Source: Pomacea canaliculata (Eukaryota; Mollusca; Gastropoda; Architaenioglossa; Ampullariidae). Taken from it: a stretch of DNA of 64,000 bases. Made by a program: the position numbers and the translations under genes. Shown here one piece after another: positions 38,703 through 50,935 of the stretch. Under the pieces are notes generated by a model. The model saw nothing but the letters and a program-made list of their open reading frames with translations, ran no database searches and was not told the DNA's origin. Numbering within the stretch: the stretch's first letter is position 1; each line of letters starts with the position of its first letter. The stretch lies in the NCBI RefSeq assembly GCF_003073045.1, contig NC_037597.1:22706158-22770157 (forward strand), given 5' to 3'.

Positions 38703-39530
38703 CAGTGGAACCTCGGTTAACGAACTTAATCCGTTCTGGAAAGCTGTTCGTTATCCGAAATGTTCGTTATCCGAAACAATTTTTTCCATAAGAAATAGAG
38801 GAAATAGATTTAATTGGTTCCCAGCCCCTGTTGACTCGCTAATATTTGAAAGTTACAGGCTATGTAGGTATTTGTTTTAATGAGAACAGTTATATATAAT
38901 GCAATATAAATGGAGTTAAATAAACATAAAAACATTAACGAAAGCATTCAAACATCAGAAAACTTGCCGTTTTGACGGCGTGGGTGGATGGAGGTGGGGA
39001 GGAAGGGGTGGAATTACTGATTCCCCCTCCATGAGCACGTGACATTGTAAAATCGGGGGTGACTTCCTTTTTCTGTAGCTTTGAGGTTAAAGGAAAAAAC
39101 TTGTCCAGTGTCTGTTCCTTCTGCCTTTTTTGTAAAACTTTTCGGTAATACGACATCACATATCCGACAGACGCATGCCACCTTCATACTTTGAAATCAT
39201 TTCCTTTTTCAATTCATTTGTTGTCCGCTTCCTTGTCATTACCTCACTACTATTAATTGCTCTTAATCTTCTTTGAAGCCATGATTGAGGATTATCTTAT
39301 TAAGATAAAGCAAAAAAATCACTAAATAAGAAGAATGCGCACAGGTAAGGAACGACCGATCGTAACTTTGTCTCGAGCGAATGATGACATGCTGGTCGGT
39401 CACGTGTGGTTCATGTGGCTGTTCGTTATCCGAAATTTTGTTCGCTATCCGAGACAAATTTTTAACGAAATTTTTGTTCGTTAACCGAAAAATTCGCTAT
39501 CCGAGGCGTTCGCTAACCGAGGTTCCACTG
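38703..39530 (-). mobile_element. Deleted Tigger/pogo DNA transposon
   Basis: The termini are inverted repeats starting CAGTGGAACCTCGGTTA, flanked by TA on both sides (38701-38702 and 39531-39532). Subterminal TTCGTTATCCGAAA words recur at both ends. On the minus strand two coding remnants survive: an N-terminal piece with MTRKRTTNELKKEMISKYEG (about 39240-39180), typical of the pogo-family DNA-binding start, and a C-terminal piece with YRKVLQKRQKEQTLDKFF (39147-39094), typical of the Tigger C-terminal tail. The catalytic DDE domain between them is missing, so the element is an internal deletion derivative that could move only with help in trans. Confidence 0.88.
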
Positions 39531-40107
39531 TATTGTAAAGTGTTTTTGTGTAAGTAATACATAAAATCCAATACTAGAGGCATCTGAGGAGAGACAACTA
39601 AGCTTTAAGAATAAAACAGAAGAAAGCAAAACAAACAACAATTCAACAAAAAAAACACAAAAAGCGATGTTATCATTCATGCGCCATACAGAGGACTGGC
39701 GTCGAAAAAGACACTGTGAAACAACTAACCAGCCTACCCACTCTACCCATCGTACCCACCCGCCTACCTGACCCCACACGTCCGTACGATCCACTAGTCC
39801 AAAACATCCATGTGATTAAAATAGTTCATTTCAGACGAATTGAGGAAGAAAGTTTAATCCAGGCAAGTTAAGGTATCCATTCCCAGGCAAGTTTACAGAA
39901 GAGTAATATTATCCTATATACAGTTTTCAGCAGACTAATATAACACAAACGTTCACCCACACACTTCGAACAAAATAGCTACATTTGACATTTAATTTTG
40001 ATATTAAAATTATAAAATAAAGAGGAAAATAATGGGACACGCGTATTAACATATTTCTACTTCCACTTCACACAAAAAAAAAAAAAAAAAAAAAAAGTGG
40101 CAGTCTC

Positions 40108-40374
40108 AGAGGCAACAGGAAACCCGACTCCTCCTAGAGTTGCATCATGATGCCGTGGGAAAGCTCACCATGTCTTCTCAGTTGTCTCCCCGTGTCAGTT
40201 AGCAGAAAGTGGAGACAACTCGTATCGAATGTCCACAGCAGAGACGTCTAACGTTGACCAGGTGAGCAGACAGGTGAGCAGGTCCCGCAGGTATAAAAGT
40301 CGAGGCTGTGGCCGTGTTGAGGCATCCGGACCGTTGCACCGACACCGTTGTCTGGTCTCCCGAGGACGTTCATC
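40108..40374 (+). promoter_or_regulatory. Promoter of micro-exon gene 1
   Basis: TATAAAA stands at 40292-40298, 77 bp before the ATG. Upstream lies a 10-bp dyad AGTTGTCTCC (40180-40189) and GGAGACAACT (40211-40220), separated by 21 bp. Two CAGGTGAGCAG units (about 40259-40281) lie between dyad and TATA; each contains the E-box CAGGTG. The whole block recurs in genes 2 and 3. A poly-A run of about 24 lies just outside, near 40074. Confidence 0.75.
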
Positions 40375-43300
40375 ATGAGAATCACACTTCTGATCGCTGT
40401 CCTTGTCTTCGGTGTCCTTTCAGAGGCACGAGCTCCACCTCCAGTAAGTTTATATTTGAGTTTATGTAATTAATCATGTGACTTTAGATGGCATAAGGGA
40501 CACCGTTTTTGCTCTTTGTCCTTTTAAAGACATCACTTATAACAGCAAATATATTATCAATACTGTTAATAAAAACTTTGTATGGTGCAGGGTAAAGATA
40601 TAAACGTTCATTTATTCATGTCCTGTTTGAAAGATTTTCTTCAGATTTTATATATTCCTATTTCAAGTATTTGCAGCGTATCACTTGTATTATTCTATTA
40701 ATATTATTCTATTATTAGTCTCTATATTATTCTGTCAAAATTTACTTACGCTGGTTACTTTTTCAGGGTGGCAGAGGTGGACCCCCACCAACAGGTGGCC
40801 CCCCACCAACAGATGCCGACGGACTAGGTAAAGGCTCTGTGATTTTTGCCCTGCCGATTTTCTTTTTTCTTTCAAAAAGCAACTTTAAATAACTAACGAT
40901 GAATAACAATATCTTACTGCATCACGTACAGCGGTGCAAAGGTTAGAAAAAATAATTTAGCATTTTATATCTCTCAGCATGAATGGTTAAGTATTACAGT
41001 AATTATTTGATGATTCGGGGATTTTATCCAATTTAAAAAAAAATTCCAAACTTGTCTACAAATAAACAACAATTATTGCTTCGTCTCCTGCTGATTACAC
41101 CGAATCACAAAATATAAACAAACATACGAGCAATATGATATTACCTATTGATTTAATATGTTACCTTAACAGGTATTAGTGTATTAGTGAAACTTAAGAC
41201 TAATAATAGTCGATGCCAAATGCTATTTCTTTTTAGTTAGTTTAATTTATTCCTTGTTACTCATTGACGAGTATAAGGTCGTACTATTTCTTTAATGCTT
41301 GTATTTTTCTTCTTTTTAAAAGCTCTTCCACCACCGACTGGTCCCGAGCCAACAGGCGATGTCCCACCACCACGAGGTAAATAATCAGTCCAGTCCAGTC
41401 AGTATTTTCACATAAACATCACTCATCCTTATGTCCCCCTCATGTTGTCATGGATGTAGACGATCATCAACTCAGGTTAACTAAGTTGGATACTTTAATG
41501 CCCAGTAGACTGGATAACAAACACTCAAACAGTTTTAACATGTTACTTTCAATCGGAGTTTAGATTTTTAGTTTTCTTCTTTGTAACTTTACTATCAAAT
41601 AAGTTTAGAATTTTCTGTTTCAGGTGGCAGACTACCCAGGGAAGCTTTTCGGGTAAAAATACAATTAATTCATCTAGGGCAATAACTTCTATTGCTAAAT
41701 ACTATTAGAAGCTTTGATGTCTTTGAAGTTTCTTAAACGTAGTACGAAGTGAGGCAGAGGCAGAACAATTACATAAGAAATGTGGAAAGTGGTGTGAAAT
41801 TAAAAGTACGGGAAACATGTGGAGGTATTTTTTGTGCATTAGCGCACAAAGTTAATTTTAACTAATGATATCTGCAGTATTTTGTATTTTTGCAGTATTT
41901 TAAAATAATAATGTATACTTACACCCACGTTGCCTTTCAGGGAGGCAGAGGCGGTCCTCCCCCGACTGGTGCCGACGGACTAGGTAAACCACATTATTGA
42001 TAATAAGCAACCTAGTAATCATGTTAAATCATCAAAAAGCAAATTTTGACAAATTTACAATCCATCATTATTATTTATGTATGCCTTTGAATATATTAAT
42101 TTAAATGTCAAATGTCAATTGTTTGGCATACTCACGCTAAAACATTTATACTTTTATTTTAGAAAACTAACAGAAGTCGATTCTATTTTTACTGTATAAC
42201 TTTAGTTTTTGTGTATTTTTTTTAAAAAGCTCTTCCACCACCGACTGGTCCCGAACCAACAGGCGATGTCCCACCACCACGAGGTAAAGACTAACTTCAG
42301 TCTTTTTACCTCCAAGTTATTATTTGTTTACCTCCTGTTTCATATTGCTCAGTGGCTTGTCTTTATGTCCTCTGGATTAAAAAACTCAATAAAGTTATTT
42401 ATATCTTTAATTTGTATCCATGTTTACTTTAATTTTCAATTGTCACTTGGCAAGAAACTTTTATTTGACATTTAATTTTGCAGATGGAAGACAAGGCAGG
42501 GGAGCTCCTCGGGTAATAAAATATTAAAGTCACACAGGGCAATATTTCTTGATTTTCTCAACACTGTAAACAACTTTTGATAAACGTGCAGTGTTGCTAA
42601 ACAGTAGGATAAAATATTGCTGGGGTAGTTTTAACAAAAGAAATATGAAAGTCAGTATAAAAATGAAGGTGATAAGCAAAGGAAAGATCATCAATTAATG
42701 GTGAAAGACATTGACAGACAATTTAATAAGCTCACGTTAATTTTACTTTTTGAAACTTTTTCTTCACACGATTCACATTATTATGGATTAAAGCAAACAG
42801 CTGGCTGTTTTTATATTAAAACACAAAGTTGATTTACTATCGGAAGCATTTGAAATGTGTCTGCTAACATCTACCATCTTTCTTTTTAGGGAGGCAGAGG
42901 TGGTCCTCCACCGACTGGTGCTGATGGACTAGGTAAACCAGATATTAGTCAATTTTTTTTCGTTTCAAAACCTGTTTATAACAAATAACAATTATTACTT
43001 CGTCTCCTGATGATTATACTGAATCACACACTCGTCGGTAAAAATTCGAATTTTAAAATGCAAGGAAACCGATATCACCAATTGATGCATTTTTAACACG
43101 TTGCCTGAAAAATGTTTTAGTGTATTAGCGAAACTCAAAGAGTAATAATAGTCAATGGTACCTTCTATTTTTTAATGCTGGTATTGTTCTTTTCTGAAAG
43201 CTCTTCCACCACCGACTGGTCCTGAACCAACAGGCGATGTCCCACCACCACGAGGTAAATTCTCAGTCCAGTCCAGTCAGTATTTTCACCTCAACAACAT

Positions 43301-46300
43301 CACTCATCCTTATGTCCACCTCATGTTGTCTACCTCGCTGTCATGGATGTAGACGAGCATGCACTCAGGCTAACTAAGTCACATACCTTATTACTCAGTC
43401 AATTAAAGTAAACAAGAGTTTCAACATGTTACTTTCAATACACTTTTAGATTTTTAGTTTTCTTCTTTGTAACTTTGTCTGAATTTAGTTTATTTCTCAA
43501 TTTCTGCTTCAGGCGAAAGACAACGCAGACAAGCTCCTCGGGTAAAAAATACGATTAATTCTCGAAGATAAATAATTGCTGAATCGCTAAATAGTGTTAC
43601 AAGCTTTGATATCTTTGAAGTTTCTAAAAGGTAGTGCGAAGTGAGTCAGAGGCAGAACTATTACATAAGAAATAAGGAAGTCAGTATGAAAATAAAATAA
43701 CATGAAACAAATGAATATATTTTCACATTATTGCACAAAGTTTATTTAAACTAATAATATCTGCAGAATTTTGTATTTGTGCAGTGTTTTAAACTAATAA
43801 TATATACTTACACCACACGCTACCTTTCAGGGAGGCAGAGGTGGTCCTCCCCCGACTGGTGCCGACGGACTAGGTAAACTACATTATTGCCAAATTTTGG
43901 TTTCAATAACGTGTTTACATTGTCAACAATTACTGCCTTATCTCCTGCTGATTACACTGAATCAAAAAGCAAATATAAGTCAGACAAATTTACAATCAAT
44001 CCAATTGTACATACTTATGTACTGTAATGCACTGCTTTAAAAGGTATTAGTGTATTTGTGAAACTTATCACTCATAATCGTCAATGCTACTTTTATTTCT
44101 TTAATACATGGTTGGCTGTTTTACAGCTCTTCCACCACCGACTGGTCCTGAGCCAACAGGTGATTTCCCACCACCGCGAGGTAAAATCAACTTCTTTTTA
44201 TCTTAAAGTCATCATTTATGTTTACTTGCTTACTATCTCACAGTGCAGTCTCTTACCCTTATGCATGTATATGGTAGATTTCCATAAAAGACTGAAGTAG
44301 TCTGATGATTATTTGACATTTATTTTCAGATGGAAGACAAGGCAGGCAGGCTGCCCAGGTAATAACACCATTAATTATCCAAAATCAATAATTGCTACGT
44401 TAATAGTGTTAAAATTTTTTACAAGTTTTCTAGGATAAGTATTAGATGTTTAGCAAAGGAAGAGTCTGGTGTAGTACATAAACAGCAGAAAAGGTGGAAA
44501 AAAGTAAACGGTTGTAGAGAAAGGAACATTCTATTCCTGCATTGATAATAGGTAAATATAATTGAACAAGTTCATATCATTTTGATTTTGTAAAGCTTTT
44601 AAGATAACATTGATATGAAGCTTTCGAGAAATAAAAAAGAATCAGTTTGTAAATATGTCAAAGAATTGTTAATGTTATGTTATGCCACCAACACATTCAG
44701 ATTTTTGTCGGGTGCATGCTGACATGAAAATTGTACTTTTATCAGGGAGGCAGAGGTGGTCCCCCACCCACTGGCGCTGATGGACTAGGTAAAATCTCTT
44801 ATATAGCCATTAATAACTAATTCTTAAGACTGGGACTGACATTGACAAAAAAAAAAAAAGTCAAGCATGGTTAGTCCAGCAACATAAGTTAAAAATTCAG
44901 AGGGCTCGCTCCTTCAAGCTGGTTAAACAAAGAGACATCACTGTTATGCGCCACAGAAGCTTTTACTAGTATGTAGTCAATGTGTACTTGTATTCATGTA
45001 GATGTATGAACATTGTGATACTAAAGCATTCGTTTATAGTTTCTCTTGTACTTATTTTTAAAGCTCTACCACCACCGACTGGTCCTGAGCCAACAGGCGA
45101 TGTCCCACCACCACGAGGTAAAGACACAACCACGTCCTTCCTGTCTCACATTGCTCTGTCTCGCATGTCCTTTGAACAATAATAAAACAATGAAGCTTTT
45201 TCATAATATTTATTTGAAATCAATGTTTACTGTAAGCTTTGTATTCGGCTTTGTAATGTAGTGAGTTTATTTTATTTGATATTTGCTGTTTCAGGTGGAA
45301 GACAGCCCAGGGAAGCTCCTCGGGTAAAAAACACGATTCATTCAGGCAGTAAAATAATTGCTGTCTCTAAATAGTGTTTAGAATCTTTAAGGTACAATCT
45401 CACAGATACATAATACAGGAACTACAATGTTTTACAATATAAAACAAACATAAGCACATAAGGTAACAGCCATTTATAGCACAAAATTAATTTTAACTAA
45501 TGATATCGCCAACATTTCTTATTTTTGCAGTCTTTTAAAATAATGATGTGTACTTACACTACATGTTACTTTTATCAGGGAGGCAGAGGTGGTCCACCAC
45601 CGACTGGTGCCGATGGACTAGGTAAACAAGATTTATGAAAATAAAGGAACCTACTTATCATGTTCAATCACTCAAAAGCAACATTTCTTTTAACAAATTT
45701 ACAATTATTACCTAAATACGCATTTCAAGATATTGTTGAAAATTTCAAATTTACCTTGTTTGGCTTATTTATGCTAAAAGCGTATGTAGCTTATAAACCT
45801 ATAATGATAGTCAATCCTATTTTTACTTATAGCTTCGTTTTGTGTGTGTTTAAAAAGCTCTTCCACCACCGACTGGTCCTGAGCCATCAGGTGATGTCCC
45901 ACCACCACGAGGTAAGTTCTAATTATAGTCTTGTTACCTTCAAGTCATTATTTGTCCCACTTCCTGTCTCAAAGTGCACAGTTGCGTATCTTTATATCTG
46001 ATGGATTAAATAAACCCAATAAAGTTGTTTTATATTTTAATTTGAATTCATTTTCACTTTAGTTTGTGCATTGGCAATAAAGTTTCATTTAACATTTGCT
46101 TTTTCAGATGCAAGACAAGGCAGGGGAGGTCCTCGGGTAATGAAATATTTAATTCACATTGGGGCAATACTTGTTGAGTCGCTCAAGAATGTTGACAATA
46201 TTTAATAAAAAAAGAAGTGTTGCTAAAGAGTAGAATAAAATATGGCTGTGATAGTGTTGTGAAAAAGCAATTATTGATGAAGGACATAGAATATTTAATA

Positions 46301-47006
46301 AGCTCATGTTTTTTTTCTTTTTGAAGCTTGTTCTTAACATCATCTATATTATTATGATGTAAAGCAACCGACTGAGTGTTTCTGTTTTAGAACACAAAGT
46401 TTATTTACTATCTGCATAGTTTGAAATATGTATCCTAACACCTAACATTTATTTCAGGGAGGCCGAGGTGGTCCTCCGCCGACTGGTGCTGACGGACTAG
46501 GTAAACCAGATTTTAGTCAATGTCTGATTTCAAAATCTTGTTTCAATTACAACAATTATTGTTTCCTGTTGATTACACTGAATCACACAAACAAATCTAA
46601 ATAAACAAACTTACAAACAAGCAGATATTACCCGTTCATGCATTCTAATATGTTGCTTCAACAATTTTTTAATGTATTAGTTAACTAAAGACTAATAAAA
46701 GTCTACACTACTTACTTTTTCTTTAATACTTGTATTTTTCTTTCTGAAAGCTCTTCCACCACCGACTGGTCCTGAACCAACAGGCGATTTCCCACCACCA
46801 CGAGGTAAAGACTAACTTCATCTTTTCACCTCTCAACCACGTCCTTCCTGTCTCACAATGCTCTCTCTCACGTGTCCTTTGAATAATAATAAAACAATGA
46901 AGTACTTTTATAATGTTAATTTGAAATTGGTGTTTACTGTAAGTTTTGTGTGTAATTTTGTAATGTAGTGAGTTTATTTTGTTTACTGTTTGCTGTTTCA
47001 GATTGA
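40375..47006 (+). CDS. Secreted Pro/Gly/Arg-rich micro-exon gene 1 (7 cassettes, 314 aa)
   Basis: Exon 1 (40375-40443) encodes the signal peptide MRITLLIAVLVFGVLSEARA plus PPP. Then follow cassettes of B, A and C exons. B: 40767-40827, 41941-41983, 42890-42932, 43831-43873, 44746-44788, 45579-45621, 46458-46500. A: 41323-41376, 42230-42283, 43201-43254, 44127-44180, 45064-45117, 45858-45911, 46751-46804. C: 41624-41652, 42484-42512, 43513-43541, 44330-44358, 45295-45323, 46108-46136, and a terminal copy from 47002. B encodes GGRGGPPPTGADGL, A ALPPPTGPEPTGDVPPPR, C GGRQPREAPR-like or DGRQGRGAPR-like residues. All junctions are GT-AG with agreeing phase; coding sum 942 nt. The first B carries an 18-nt internal duplication (GGPPPT). 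The terminal C exon gives Asp then TGA. There are no Cys residues. Per 42-residue cassette there are about 13 Pro and 10 Gly. Secreted; function unknown. A mucus, matrix, egg or defence protein are possibilities. Confidence 0.9.
40767..47003 (+). repeat. Tandem B-A-C micro-exon array of gene 1
   Basis: Seven genomic repeats of three micro-exons each with 200-500-bp introns. C exons alternate: odd copies GGRLPREAFR, GERQRRQAPR, GGRQPREAPR; even copies DGRQGRGAPR, DGRQGRQAAQ, DARQGRGGPR. Introns following odd A exons share blocks such as CAGTCCAGTCCAGTCAGT (near 41393 and 43265). The ancestral duplication unit is therefore two cassettes (84 residues). A exons are almost identical in DNA; copies 4 and 7 read GDFPPPR, copy 6 EPSGDV. 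Confidence 0.9.
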
Positions 47007-47570
47007 AGACAAGCCTAAGATGTTTCGGTAAAAACACCAGTAATATAAACAGACTGTTAGAGTGACTAATAATGTTGGATAATGTTTATACATAGTTCGT
47101 GAGTGTGTGTGTGTGTCTGTGTGGTGCTAGCTGTAGATAGAAGTGTAATCCTCTGAGAATATATTATTAGTATTATGATGCATATGTTTTTGTAAAGCCT
47201 TTTGAGTATTTGTACTATTTGTAAAATTGTATCACGAACAGTGGCAAACAATAAAAATATCTTAATCAGTCCTTTTTGAAAGAAACCACATGAAGCAATG
47301 TTTTGTATTTACCTAGCTTGCTTTGGTTAACTGTATTTTAAAGACACGTGTTACTTATTTCTATGTTTATTAGTATATAAGCTTTGTAATATTTACTTCT
47401 ATAACTTGTTGCAGAGAGAGAAGTCGATTGTTTGAGGACTTGTTGGACAATGAAGTTGATTCTTTACATAGAAGCTGATTTCTAGCAGACTAAACTGTCT
47501 GTTGTCTATAACGACATAAATGTACTGTAAGAATCCACTTTCCAAAATAAAGAATCACTGAAATACTCTT
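47007..47570 (+). terminator. 3' UTR of gene 1, with an extra intron and polyA signal
   Basis: After the stop at 47004-47006 the terminal C-like exon continues to about 47027 (TTTCG|GTAAAA). A candidate 3'-UTR exon begins at 47415 after TTGTTGCAG and aligns with the uninterrupted end of gene 2 (GGACTTGTTGGACAA). AATAAA is at 47546-47551. Both genes share the surrounding sequence TTTCCAAAATAAAGAATCAC. Confidence 0.7.
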
Positions 47571-48086
47571 CAATGTTTGTACTTTGTGTTTCTGTTTGAA
47601 AAACATGGCAGCAGACGACTAACAGCTGACCACTACTAATGCCTGCTGTGTAATATGGTTGGGATGTTGACATTAGTGAGTTCATTATTGTTCAGCCATT
47701 GAGCCGAACATTTTCTGTTCTCTTTGTTCTGTTCACACGTGGAGTGCTCATTGGTCTACCTCCTTTATTCTCCTAATCACTCTACAGTATATCATGTGAA
47801 CACTCAAGCCCAGGTTAGTGTAGGAGATCGTATAAACAACACGAAGACCGCCCAAACACCAAACCTTGGTATATACATGTAGGTGCTCTCTCAAAGGAGT
47901 TTAGCTGTTGCTCTTAATGCACCACCCCGCTGTTGGAACCAATGAAAGAAAGGATGTAAAAGGGTATTAAACATAATCATAGAGCCACTATACACATAAC
48001 TATTCACTCATCACATATATAAACACAATAACCAAAACACCTGCGCACTCCCATCTACACATAAAAGAAACAAGACTCCCTACGTA

Positions 48087-48207
48087 CATATTAGCACCAC
48101 AAAACAAACATGTACCCAAAGACTATATCATCTAATATATTCTAAAACATACTAGCACCACAAAACAAACACTATACAAAGACCACATCATCTAATATAT
48201 TCTAAAA
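48087..48207 (+). repeat. 60-bp tandem duplication
   Basis: Copy 1 at 48087-48147 and copy 2 at 48148-48207 share TAGCACCACAAAACAAACA and CATCTAATATATTCTAAAA with a few differences between them. Confidence 0.85.
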
Positions 48208-48902
48208 TAGGTAAGTCCATGTCATCCTTGGGTTACAAATGAGTTAATGCCAAGGCCATCACACGATGTCTGTATGATAATGCCAAAGAAGAACATGATA
48301 CATTTCTGTATGTAAAAATTATTTAATAATTGTTTTCTCCTTTATTCGCTATGGTATTATTGGAAATCTGTATTATTGTAAATGCCACCATGTAGTGTAA
48401 TCTCTGTATCCTCTTAGTGCGAAGCTTAGAGCATGATATCTGTATAATGATGTCAGATAAGATGAACTTGATGTATTCTTGTATGTCATGATTGTTTAAT
48501 GATTGTTTACTTTAAACATTGTTTACTAATATACACCACCAAATGTATAAGAGATAGGAGTCCAAGTGAAACTGGAGGTACGTTTGTGTGCTTGTGTGTG
48601 TGTGTGTGCGGGTTGTGTCTGTACGCACGCGTGTATGTATGTTTGTGTGTGTGTATATATATATATACGTGTGTGTGTGAGAGAGAGAATGAGAGTGTCA
48701 GTACTGTTGCTATGAAAATAGTACACTTGTATTTAACTGATTGTATGGCAATAAATTTTTTTTCAAAACACGTATTATCTTCTCAAATGTCAAAGAAGCA
48801 CTAAAATTAGAAAAAGAGTTATATATATATATGTAAGCAGTAGATGCAGCTGGTTCACTGCGTTAGATCGTCTCAGGTAACACAGATTGGGAGTAGAATT
48901 GC

Positions 48903-49271
48903 TCAGTTATATTTCACCTTCAATGAATGAGTTGTTGTGACATATGTTCTGCATTTAGGCATCCCGTATCTGGGGCCAGACCACAAGAGCGAGAACTCAC
49001 ATACCAACACAACATCAGGATGAATAAGGACGTGGGATGCCTTTCTAAGAATTTTCTGATTACTTGAGATTCCTAAGTCCTTCTGCTTCCTCCCTGTAAT
49101 CTTGGAATAGATACTAACAAGGGTGACAAGAATGTTCCTGTTCCCTAGGGAGAGGTCTTGGAGCCAGGAGATGAAAGACAGAGGGATAAGACCTTCAATG
49201 AAGGACTGATAGACCCGAGTGAGGATGACAGAGAAAGATCTGAGTTTCAGTAGGAGTTGTTGGTGTCTCAT
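48903..49271 (-). mobile_element. Non-LTR retrotransposon fragment (C-terminal of RT ORF)
   Basis: A 122-codon minus-strand frame contains LLLKLRSFSV, RVYQSFIEGLIPLSFISWL, a weakened ASKITG-like block, and SGPRYGMPKCRT. These match the order of motifs after the reverse-transcriptase domain of widespread animal LINEs (LRKLRSFGV, YQSFV.S.LTYS..SWFGNLS, SKIIG, LPSGRRYRMPRCRT). RT itself and the 5' end are missing. Confidence 0.75.
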
Positions 49272-50797
49272 TTAAACTGTTCATCGAAGAAAGTATCTAA
49301 ATTCAGAAGAGAAATTAGGAAAACGAATCTTAGTATAAGTTATATGTTTGTTTAGAATGTTTAGCATAAAGGGCTTAGCATCCTAACACTAACCTCTTAC
49401 AGCTCTGAACTTGCAATGTGTTAAGATATTTATCAACGGCACATTGCTCCTGCCAATATCTTACAGTTGTTGTCATTCTAAGTGGTGTAAAAAAGTGTTA
49501 GGAAGTCGTTGTGTTGACTGGGCCTAGTGGTTGTTGGGACAGGCACAAGGTGCAAACACTTCTCACTATCAGAATATGACCAGAATCTACAGACAACGGG
49601 AAGAGATGTAAAACACTGCACGGCACAGTGATGGAGGTTGATTCTACACATATCCTCATAATCAACCCGTGCACAGGGACCAGAGAATGTTTAGTATAGT
49701 AACATTGTGAGAGAAGTCATCCTTCTCAAAGAGGGTATAGAAAGAATTTAGCATATTGGGTTAATCACGATCACCAACGCCCACAAGTTCCACAAGTTTT
49801 AAAGAGGGTTTACAATGCAGTTAACAAGGTTATAGAAGTAACATCATTACATTCAGTCCTGAGGTAGACACTGAACATCAACTCGACTTTGTCCTTGTAA
49901 TATTCTTTGCCTCCTTGATGATATCCAGCACTTCCCTCTAAGTTAACTATCATGATGTGCAGTACCTGTCGGTCAATTAGTCAATCAATCAACCAGTCTT
50001 TGCATCTCTATCCATATTTCTAACAGAACAGGAATACGTTTTTCACTTTTACCAGTTAATCTGCTTAGTATCTCCACCTTCACCTTAGTGTTACCAGTTA
50101 ACATGATTAATATATTTCCCGTCTCCTGTTTAAAATCTGTCATTGTTAAATACAAAACTTTAGAACTATTGTCCAAGGAAACTACAGAATCAAAGATCAA
50201 CTAAGATATCCTTCCAGTAACTGAGACCCGAGACTCTCAGTATGGTGTGGGGGCCACTCATTTAAGTCATTTAAAGAAGTGCACAGCTACATTCCATCCT
50301 TATTGTCTGTCTACCTGTCTACCTGCCTACCTGCCTTATTCTGTAGTCCAGCGTCCTCCATGTGCAACATGTCCAGCGGTACCCAGACATTTAGTTGTTC
50401 GGGTATCAGTGGAACCAGTCACGTGCCGGAAGTCGTGTCAACATGTTAACGAAAATTTACAAGGACTTCTGAGAAAAGCATTGCCATCCCCTCAGTCCTT
50501 TTTTTAAAGTTTTGTTTCCTGTTTGTTTATTTTTGTTTATTTTGATATTTGAGGTTTATTTGTGTAGAGCGACGAGGAGAATAAAGAACGTAGACCAATG
50601 AGCACTCCACGTGTGAACAGAACAAAGAGAACACAAAACGTTCGGCTCAGTGGCTGAATATTAATGAACTCACTAATGTCAACATCCCAACCATCATCTG
50701 CAGCAGACATTAATAGTGGTCACCTGTTAGTCGTCTGCTGCTACGTTTTTCAAACACAAACACAAAATACAAACATTGAAGTGTATTTCAGTGATTC

Positions 50798-50803
50798 TTT
50801 ATT
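50798..50803 (-). terminator. PolyA signal of gene 2
   Basis: AATAAA on the minus strand (plus-strand tttatt), about 135 bp past the stop, in the same sequence context as the signal of gene 1. Confidence 0.75.
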
Positions 50804-50935
50804 TTGGAAAGTGGATTCTTACAGTACAGTTCTGTCGTTATAGACACCAGACAGTTTAGTCTGCTAGAAATCAGCTTCGATGTAAAGAATCAACTTTGTT
50901 GTCCAACATGTCCTCGATCAACTGACCCAATCATC

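Larger units (their letters stand above)
47575..50780. other. Spacer between convergent genes 1 and 2
   Basis: The outer parts (about 47577-47765 and 50580-50770) are inverted copies of each other, including ACGTGTGAACAGAACAAAGAG on the right and its complement on the left. The unique core holds a 60-bp tandem duplication (48087-48207), TG-rich repeats (about 48585-48690) and a LINE fragment (48903-49271). No gene is supported. Confidence 0.65.
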
